From: Foetidibacter luteolus
GTDB lineage: Bacteria; Bacteroidota; Bacteroidia; Chitinophagales; Chitinophagaceae
DNA: 64,000 nt
Assembly (NCBI RefSeq): GCF_009650435.1
Contig: NZ_VVIP01000058.1
Span: 141,472-205,471, forward strand
Direction of reading: 5' to 3'
Part shown: positions 58,942 through 64,000 of the stretch, piece after piece
Layout of the letters: the number at the start of each line of letters is the position of its first letter
Numbering within the stretch: the first letter of the stretch is position 1
The notes under the pieces: model-generated
Seen by the model: only the letters and a program-made list of their open reading frames with translations
The model's database searches: none
Told to the model about the DNA's origin: nothing
Program-made: the position numbers and the translations under genes

Positions 58942-60363
58942 ATGGAATTGTTAGAGATAGCCCCTAAAGTTCATGATGAAGCAAGGCAGGGCGAAGCGTA
59001 TGCACCCTTTGCACTGGACAATACTGAATACAAAAAGAAGTTTTACATAGAAAGCTATGGTTGCCAGATGAATTTCAGCGATAGTGAAATTGTAGCCTCT
59101 ATACTAAATGAAGAAGGCTTTGGGGCAACCCGCAATTATGAAGAGGCAGACCTTGTTTTGTTAAACACCTGCTCCATTCGCGAAAAAGCCGAACAAACTG
59201 TTCGTAAAAGGCTTACAGAATTCCGGAAAACAAAAGAAGCCAAACCGGGTTTGCTTATAGGCGTGCTGGGTTGTATGGCGGAAAGGCTGAAATCAAAATT
59301 TTTAGAAGAAGAAAAGCTGGTTGACCTGGTGGTTGGCCCGGATGCTTACCGCAGCTTGCCTGGCCTTATTGAAGAGGCCGAAACCGGCCAGAAAGCAGTA
59401 AACGTTTTGCTAAGCCGGGATGAAACTTATGCTGACATCTCCCCTGTGCGGCTAAACAGCAATGGTGTTAGCGGGTTTATCTCTATTATGCGGGGCTGCA
59501 ATAACATGTGCAGTTTTTGTGTAGTTCCTTTTACCAGGGGCAGGGAAAGAAGCCGTGATGCTTACTCCATCGTTGCTGAAGCGGAAGACCTGTTCAGCCG
59601 CGGCTTCAGGGAAGTAACGTTGCTGGGCCAGAATGTGGATAGCTACTATTGGGAGGATGAAGCAAAAGGCGAATTTGTAACCTTTGGAAAACTGCTTGAA
59701 AAGGTTGCGCTGGTATCGCCGCTGTTAAGGGTGCGTTTCAGCACATCCCACCCCAAGGACATTACCGAAGAAGTGCTGCAAACCATGGCCCGCTACGAGA
59801 ACATTTGCAAATACATACACCTGCCTGTGCAAAGCGGCAACACAAGGATACTGCAACTGATGAACCGTACTTATACCCGCGAATGGTACATGGCCAAGAT
59901 TGACCAAATTAAGTCCATTATACCGGATTGCGGTATAAGCAGCGATGTGATAGCCGGGTTTTGTACAGAAACAGAGGAAGAACATGCTGATACGCTCAGC
60001 ATTATGGAATACAGCAAATACGACATGAGCTATATGTTTTTTTACAGCGAGCGCCCCGGTACGCTGGCTGCAAGAAGGTATAAGGATGATATTCCGGAAG
60101 AAACCAAAAAAAGAAGGCTGCAGGAAATAGTGGAACTGCAGGGCAGGCTATCGAGAGAAAGCAACCAGCGGGATATTGGCAAAACCTTTAAAGTGCTTAT
60201 TGAAGGCGAAAGCAAACGCAGTGCCGGTGACTGGATGGGCCGCAACACGCAGAACAAAGTGATTGTCTTCAGCAAGGGTGGTGCAGGCTATCAAAAAGGA
60301 GATTATGTTGATGTAAAAGTAACCGGCTGTACACAGGCTACCCTGTTGGGGGAGTTAGCATAG
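58942..60363 (+). CDS. miaB: tRNA-2-methylthio-N6-dimethylallyladenosine synthase MiaB
   Basis: 473 residues. N-terminal UPF0004 domain with its three Fe-S Cys (SYGCQMNFSDSE with Cys41, LNTCSIREKAEQ, LGCMAERLK); radical-SAM domain with Cys186, Cys190 and Cys193 (GCNNMCSFCVVP); TRAM domain at the end (about 405-470; FKVLIEGESKR, DYVDVKVTGCTQATLLGEL). It adds the methylthio group to i6A37 in tRNA reading UNN codons. Followed after 72 bp by the sigma-54 activator and LptE genes, an order I recall from other Bacteroidota. Confidence 0.96.
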   Translation: MELLEIAPKVHDEARQGEAYAPFALDNTEYKKKFYIESYGCQMNFSDSEIVASILNEEGFGATRNYEEADLVLLNTCSIREKAEQTVRKRLTEFRKTKEAKPGLLIGVLGCMAERLKSKFLEEEKLVDLVVGPDAYRSLPGLIEEAETGQKAVNVLLSRDETYADISPVRLNSNGVSGFISIMRGCNNMCSFCVVPFTRGRERSRDAYSIVAEAEDLFSRGFREVTLLGQNVDSYYWEDEAKGEFVTFGKLLEKVALVSPLLRVRFSTSHPKDITEEVLQTMARYENICKYIHLPVQSGNTRILQLMNRTYTREWYMAKIDQIKSIIPDCGISSDVIAGFCTETEEEHADTLSIMEYSKYDMSYMFFYSERPGTLAARRYKDDIPEETKKRRLQEIVELQGRLSRESNQRDIGKTFKVLIEGESKRSAGDWMGRNTQNKVIVFSKGGAGYQKGDYVDVKVTGCTQATLLGELA

Positions 60364-60435
60364 ATAATTTTAGCCAACAACCAAACTAAAGGCAGGAACA
60401 TTTATTTAGAAACAAATAAGATTTCAGACAGACTG

Positions 60436-61722
60436 ATGGCAGATATACAAAGTATAAAGAACAGGTTCGGTATCATTGGTAATTCGCCGGCCCTTAACCA
60501 TGCGCTTAATGTAGCGTCACAGGTATCTTCAACAGATTTAAGTGTATTAATAGTGGGCGAAAGCGGTGTGGGCAAAGAGGCCTTTTCGCAAATAATACAT
60601 GCGCTTTCCGCCAGGAAGCATAACCCATTTATAGCGGTTAACTGCGGCGCGATACCGGAAGGCACTATTGACTCAGAATTGTTCGGGCACGAAAAAGGTT
60701 CTTTTACCGGTGCTGTTGACAGCCGCAAAGGCTATTTTGAAACAGTAAACGGCGGTACAATATTCCTTGATGAGATTGGCGAAATGCCACTGGGTACGCA
60801 AGCCCGACTTTTAAGGGTGCTTGAAACAGGCGAGTTTATAAGGGTAGGTTCTTCCAAAGTACAAAAGACTGATGTAAGGGTAATTGCCGCCACCAACAAA
60901 GAGTTGCTGGAGTTTACACAAAACGGGAGATTCAGACAGGATCTGTATTATCGCTTAAGTACTGTGCCCATCAGGGTGCCCTCTCTCCGGGATAGAAAAG
61001 AAGACATCCCCCTCCTTTTCCGCAAGTTTGTAATTGATTTTTCCGAGCGGTACAAAACCACGCCCGTTCAACTGGATGAAGAAGCAAAAAGCCTGTTAAT
61101 TAACTATCCCTGGCCGGGCAATGTGCGTGAACTGAAGAATATTGCGGAACAGATTTCGGTATTAAGCAGCCAGCAAATGGTAACCGCTGTTGAACTCAGG
61201 CGTTTTTTACCGGAAAAAAACACGGGCACCAGGATGCCGGTACTCGCTTCCCAGGCGCACCACACCGGTGAGTTTGCCAATGAGCGTGAAATTTTATACA
61301 AGCTGTTCTTTGATATGAAGAAGGATGTAACGGAACTAAAGAAAATGTTCCTTGAAATTCTTCAAAACCCATCGCTGGCGGGCAATGCGGCTAATTTTAC
61401 CAAAGAATCGCTGATGAGCGATTATGTTGCCAACGGCGAAAAACAACATACCGCTTTGCCGGGGCAGGTAGTTCAGCCTTCATTGGTGCCGCAGGTAACA
61501 CACCAGGGCCACCAGCCTGTTTTGCTGCAGCACGATCACCACGACGATATTCACCACCACGAGGAAGTGGAAGAGTCGCTGAATATAATGGACAAGGAGA
61601 AGGAGTTAATTATAAAAGCACTGAAAAAACACAAGGGCAAAAGAAAAGATGCTGCCCTGGATTTAGGCATTAGCGAAAGAACCCTGTACAGAAAGCTGAA
61701 AGAGTATGATATCAATGATTAA
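60436..61722 (+). CDS. Sigma-54-dependent transcriptional activator (no receiver domain)
   Basis: 428 residues. The AAA+ domain starts near residue 10: Walker A GESGVGKEAF, the sigma-54 loop as GSFTGA (usual GAFTGA), Walker B GGTIFLDEIGEMP, and WPGNVRELKNIAEQ. The C-terminus is a Fis-type helix-turn-helix (LIIKALKKHKGKRKDAALDLGISERTLYRKL). No response-regulator or sensor domain precedes the AAA+ part, so it resembles PspF in plan. Between AAA+ and HTH is a His-rich linker at about residues 355-377 (HQGHQPVLLQHDHHDDIHHH). The lptE frame overlaps its end. Confidence 0.93.
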   Translation: MADIQSIKNRFGIIGNSPALNHALNVASQVSSTDLSVLIVGESGVGKEAFSQIIHALSARKHNPFIAVNCGAIPEGTIDSELFGHEKGSFTGAVDSRKGYFETVNGGTIFLDEIGEMPLGTQARLLRVLETGEFIRVGSSKVQKTDVRVIAATNKELLEFTQNGRFRQDLYYRLSTVPIRVPSLRDRKEDIPLLFRKFVIDFSERYKTTPVQLDEEAKSLLINYPWPGNVRELKNIAEQISVLSSQQMVTAVELRRFLPEKNTGTRMPVLASQAHHTGEFANEREILYKLFFDMKKDVTELKKMFLEILQNPSLAGNAANFTKESLMSDYVANGEKQHTALPGQVVQPSLVPQVTHQGHQPVLLQHDHHDDIHHHEEVEESLNIMDKEKELIIKALKKHKGKRKDAALDLGISERTLYRKLKEYDIND

Positions 61723-61753
61723 CAAGTACGCCGCAATTACCTGCCCTGCAATT

Positions 61754-62284
61754 ATGGGCAAACGCATTAACACATCTCGTTACGCGTTGTTTGCCATGGT
61801 TTGCCTGTTTATTGCAACCATACTACCCTCTTGCGGTATTTATACTTTCAGAGATGTATCCATTGATTATTCCAAAATAAAAACGGTTAAAATAGGGTAC
61901 ATCGAAAACAGGGCCCGCGGCTACATAAGCCCACAGTTAAGCCCCAAGCTAACTGATGCAGTGGTTCAAAAAATAAACAGCTACACCAAGCTTACACGTA
62001 CCAATGCAGACAATGCCGACTACCAGATTACCGGCACCATTACCAACTACAGTGTATCTACTTCCGCCATTACCAACCAGCAGGCGGCTGCCAACCGGTT
62101 AACGGTAGGCGCACACATTATACTTTTTAACGCTGTAGATAACAAAACACAGGAATTTGATGTAAGCCGCGATTTCGATTTTGCAGCATCTCTTACCTTA
62201 ACACAGGCCGAAGGCCAGTTGATGAATGATGTCGTAAAAAACATGAGCGACGAAATTTTTAACCGGCTGTTTTCTAACTGGTAA
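61754..62284 (+). CDS. lptE: LptE-type LPS-assembly lipoprotein
   Basis: The frame is open from 61706, overlapping the activator gene; starting at MGKRINTSRYALFAMVC (61754) places the signal segment properly, with lipobox LPSCGIYTF, so 176 residues. After the Cys: GIYTFRDVSIDYSKIKTVKIGYIEN, SPKLTDAVVQKINSYTKL, ADYQITGTITNYSVS, ending MNDVVKNMSDEIFNRLFSNW. This is the Bacteroidota LptE family, the plug of the LptD channel that places LPS in the outer membrane. Probably cotranscribed with the sigma-54 activator. Confidence 0.88.
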   Translation: MGKRINTSRYALFAMVCLFIATILPSCGIYTFRDVSIDYSKIKTVKIGYIENRARGYISPQLSPKLTDAVVQKINSYTKLTRTNADNADYQITGTITNYSVSTSAITNQQAAANRLTVGAHIILFNAVDNKTQEFDVSRDFDFAASLTLTQAEGQLMNDVVKNMSDEIFNRLFSNW

Positions 62285-62301
62285 TAGCCTGGCATGTAAT
62301 T

Positions 62302-62362
62302 ATTATGGCCCCGGCAGGAGGAATAAACATTGAGCATCGTTGTGTCACTCCTATGTAAAGGA
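62302..62362 (-). repeat. Interspersed repeat, shortened subtype
   Basis: TATGGCCCCGGCAGGAGGAA, TGAGCATCGTTGTGTCACTC, CTATGTAAAGG. Combines the head of 27385/49320 with the GTGACACAA core. Confidence 0.7.
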
Positions 62363-62640
62363 ATACGCTGCCTGCCATCCTGAAAAAGGTTGCAAAACAA
62401 GGTTAATATGTTGTGTTTTTTTAAGTCATTGGAAAAAAGATTTTTATCACAGGTGGTGAAACTCCTATCAGCAGTCGGCACATGGCCGCTGCAAATCTTT
62501 ATTAATCCCATAAAGTAAAAGTATAAGGCTGCAGACTCACTTGAGCAGTATGTTGCAACTGCAGGACACAAAAAGCAGTCCTTATAACTGTTTGATATTA
62601 CCTTTCTGTGATATGAATAATACTGTTTGCTTCAAAATTA
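62363..62640. other. Gene-free stretch between lptE and the IS110 region
   Basis: No supported gene. It contains AGACTCACTT at 62533-62542, which recurs at 63991-64000 and may mark the edges of the insertion sequence. Confidence 0.4.
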
Positions 62641-62655
62641 GATTTTTAAGTTTGT

Positions 62656-62791
62656 GCACCGGCCTGAACAGGAAGCGGGCTCTGCCGGAGGACAACCTGC
62701 CAGCGATAGGGCCTGTGCTTATACGATAGTATAGAGGGGGCCGTCATGGCGGCTCCTTTTGTATTACTATCGGTAAGCCGGATGGCTTAAA
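62656..62791 (-). ncRNA. Candidate bridge/seek RNA of the IS110-family element
   Basis: On the transposase strand, 21 bases past its stop, three structures follow in order. (1) AAGCC-atcc-GGCTT. (2) CGATAGTA enclosing internal loops ATACAAAA and CTCTA around GGAGCCG-ccatga-CGGCCCC, closed by TACTATCG. (3) GCAC-a-GGCC, internal loop, CAGG, internal loop, GGC-aga-GCC, CCTG, GGCC-g-GTGC. A small stem-loop plus two larger stem-loops, each with internal loops, is the plan of the bridge RNA that guides IS110 recombination. In IS1111-type members the RNA is encoded downstream of the transposase, as here. Paired by eye only. Confidence 0.42.
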
Positions 62792-62811
62792 AAAACTCAT
62801 TTCTGTTCCCG

Positions 62812-63915
62812 TTACTTTACCACACCTTTTTGATAAGGCACACCGCTTATCAAAACAGCCCTTATCCTGCGCAGCAGTTTACGGGCAATACGGATAATGG
62901 CCTGGTTGCCTTTCATTCTTTTGGTTAATGCCTGATAACAATCCATTAAAGCCGGATCTATCCTTATGGCCTGCCAGGCAGCTTCTATCAGCAGGCTGCG
63001 CAATTGTTTGTGGCGCCGGGTGGTAATACCGGTATCTTTTTCCTTATCGCCGCTGCTGTCCGTATCAGGACAGAAACCTATTAAATCATTCAATGCGTCA
63101 AATCCTTTGAACCGGTTGATATCGCCCACTTCCAGCAAAAACCACAGGGCTGTTGTAGGGCCTACTCCCGGAACACTCAACAGCAGGCTGGTATTTTGCT
63201 GGTACCGGCTTTTTTTCAGTTCCCGCAATTTACCTTCCGTTTTTAACAGCAACTGGCGCAGCAACCTGATTTGTTCCAACATCAGCACTAAAGTGCTTTT
63301 CAGCCGTTCGTCTTTTTGAGCTTCCTGTTCCACCCATTCCAGAAAATTATGGCTCCAGTTGGTCTTTTCATATTTAGCCGGCAGTTGGATGCCCTGGTAT
63401 TTCAATATGCTTTTCAACCGGTTCCTGCTCCTGTTTAGATCCCCTACCAGTTTCTTGCGGAATCTTATCAGGTTGCGGTCTTTTTGAATATCCTCCCCCG
63501 GTACATGGATGGCCTTAAGCTCACCGGCTGCATGGTTGCGGGCCAGCTTTAAGGCATCCACCTTATCGGTCTTCCTTTTCTTCTCCTTATCACTGGTGGA
63601 TACATCGGCAGCATGAACCACGATGCACTCCATTCCTGCGGACTGCAGTGAACGCTGAAGGGTGAAACCCCAGGCCGAACTTTCATACACACACTTAAAT
63701 GTGGCCCCCGGATAGTGGCTATTCAGGTGTTTAATAAGGTCTTCACTGTTGCTGCCCATACGGTGATTACCCAGGCAAATCCCATTTAATAATTTGGCAA
63801 CCTGGTAATCTTTTTGATGTACATCTATTCCTACATAGATGATTTTGCCGCTGAAATCAATCAGGCTTCTACCTTTGTCCAAGGTTTCGGTTGTGGCTGA
63901 AGTTTGCTGTTTCAT
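62812..63915 (-). CDS. IS110-family transposase (DEDD recombinase)
   Basis: The frame extends to a TTG at 63933; the ATG at 63915 (MKQQTSATTETLDKG) is the likely start, giving 367 residues. N-terminal RuvC-like DEDD domain: IIYVGIDVHQKDYQVAKLL (first Asp), CVYESSAWGF (Glu) and KTDKVDALKLARN (Asp pair). A coiled-coil middle follows (LVLMLEQIRLLRQLLLKTEG). C-terminal Transposase_20 domain: LLSVPGVGPTTALWFLLEVG, LIGFCPDTDSSG, with the conserved Ser in the SSG region. The gene looks intact and full length, so it could still be active. Confidence 0.95.
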   Translation of the reverse strand: MKQQTSATTETLDKGRSLIDFSGKIIYVGIDVHQKDYQVAKLLNGICLGNHRMGSNSEDLIKHLNSHYPGATFKCVYESSAWGFTLQRSLQSAGMECIVVHAADVSTSDKEKKRKTDKVDALKLARNHAAGELKAIHVPGEDIQKDRNLIRFRKKLVGDLNRSRNRLKSILKYQGIQLPAKYEKTNWSHNFLEWVEQEAQKDERLKSTLVLMLEQIRLLRQLLLKTEGKLRELKKSRYQQNTSLLLSVPGVGPTTALWFLLEVGDINRFKGFDALNDLIGFCPDTDSSGDKEKDTGITTRRHKQLRSLLIEAAWQAIRIDPALMDCYQALTKRMKGNQAIIRIARKLLRRIRAVLISGVPYQKGVVK

Positions 63916-64000
63916 ATTTGTTTTTTTTAGCAAAATTCTTCTTTGCAGCCTAATTTTAGGACTGCCGCTGCACCGAAACCTTTTACATATAGACTCACTT

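Larger units (their letters stand above)
62533..64000 (-). mobile_element. IS110-family insertion sequence (limits tentative)
   Basis: Defined by the IS110-type transposase (62812-63915), the structured noncoding region downstream of it (62656-62791) and a 10-base direct match AGACTCACTT at 62533 and at 63991-64000. That spacing gives about 1.46 kb, a normal IS110-family length. IS110 elements lack terminal inverted repeats, and none were found. The outer edge at 64000 is at the window limit, so the boundaries are provisional. Confidence 0.45.

Noticed and set aside
62626..62654. Plus-strand promoter TTTG-N17-TAAGTTTG driving a plus-strand small RNA that ends in GGGGCCG..CGGCTCC-TTTT
   Set aside because: A real match to the consensus, but the promoter would start inside the GCAC/GTGC stem, and the three stem-loops fit better on the transposase strand. 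It remains an alternative reading.
1..64000. tRNA, rRNA, tmRNA or RNase P genes
   Set aside because: No T-loop GTTCGAATC-type motif with a matching cloverleaf, and no conserved rRNA or tmRNA segments were seen in the intergenic regions.

Overview
The window is chromosomal DNA from a Bacteroidota bacterium, most likely a Chitinophagaceae-type carbohydrate degrader (inference). Supporting signs are two SusC/SusD pairs, many glycoside hydrolases with signal peptides or lipoboxes, a DUF3078 outer-membrane protein, an LptE-type lipoprotein, SWIB and DUF3823 proteins, and Bacteroidota -7 boxes (TAnnTTTG) in front of several genes. No rRNA, tRNA or CRISPR array was seen. About 50 genes are supported.

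Layout. 1-8850: the end of an AraC regulator, then a hemicellulase-type set (GH43, GH2, a lipoprotein of unknown function, a second five-bladed propeller glycosidase) and a DUF606 transporter. 9004-10706: an ECF sigma factor divergent from an AraC regulator. 10919-30366: twelve genes, all on the minus strand, that look like one catabolic locus. It holds a PPC/DUF296 protein, a DUF1080+FG-GAP protein, a PQQ dehydrogenase with an internal cytochrome c domain, SusD, SusC, a cupin, a transketolase, an SDR, a zinc alcohol dehydrogenase, a cyclase-family hydrolase, an acylating semialdehyde dehydrogenase and a Tat-exported TIM-barrel protein. I read it as uptake followed by oxidative breakdown of a sugar, polyol or sugar acid; the substrate is not identified. 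30616-33518: SWIB protein, small basic protein, exported EEP-family nuclease/phosphatase, DUF1080 hydrolase. 33656-48735: a transmembrane kelch sensor with a cytoplasmic SARP-like DNA-binding domain, GH92 alpha-mannosidase, SusC, SusD, DUF3823 and two GH71/99-like enzymes, which together suggest an alpha-mannan or high-mannose-glycan utilisation locus. 48916-62284: mostly housekeeping genes, including a 2H phosphoesterase, HipA-like kinase + DUF3037, cystathionine beta-synthase, EtfBA, phosphodiester glycosidase, MiaB, a sigma-54 activator and LptE. 62533-64000: an IS110-family element.

The intergenic DNA is rich in repeats. A roughly 90-130 bp interspersed family with core GATTGCGACGCAAC (or GTGACACAAC) occurs about 16 times, one copy forming a palindrome of about 180 bp. 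A second family has arms TGTCAGG..GAGC..GTCGAAACC. There is also a 70-bp tandem array with an inverted copy beside it, and two elements resembling the Bacteroidota flavo-1-type structured RNA.

The most interesting observations are: (1) a three-stem-loop structure just downstream of the IS110 transposase, with the shape expected of a bridge/seek RNA; (2) the interspersed palindromic repeats, including a variant whose core is replaced by a different palindrome; (3) the one-piece membrane kelch-SARP regulator in front of the mannan locus; (4) the uncharacterised oxidative catabolic locus. All coordinates, motifs and hairpins were read by eye. No homology search or folding program was run.
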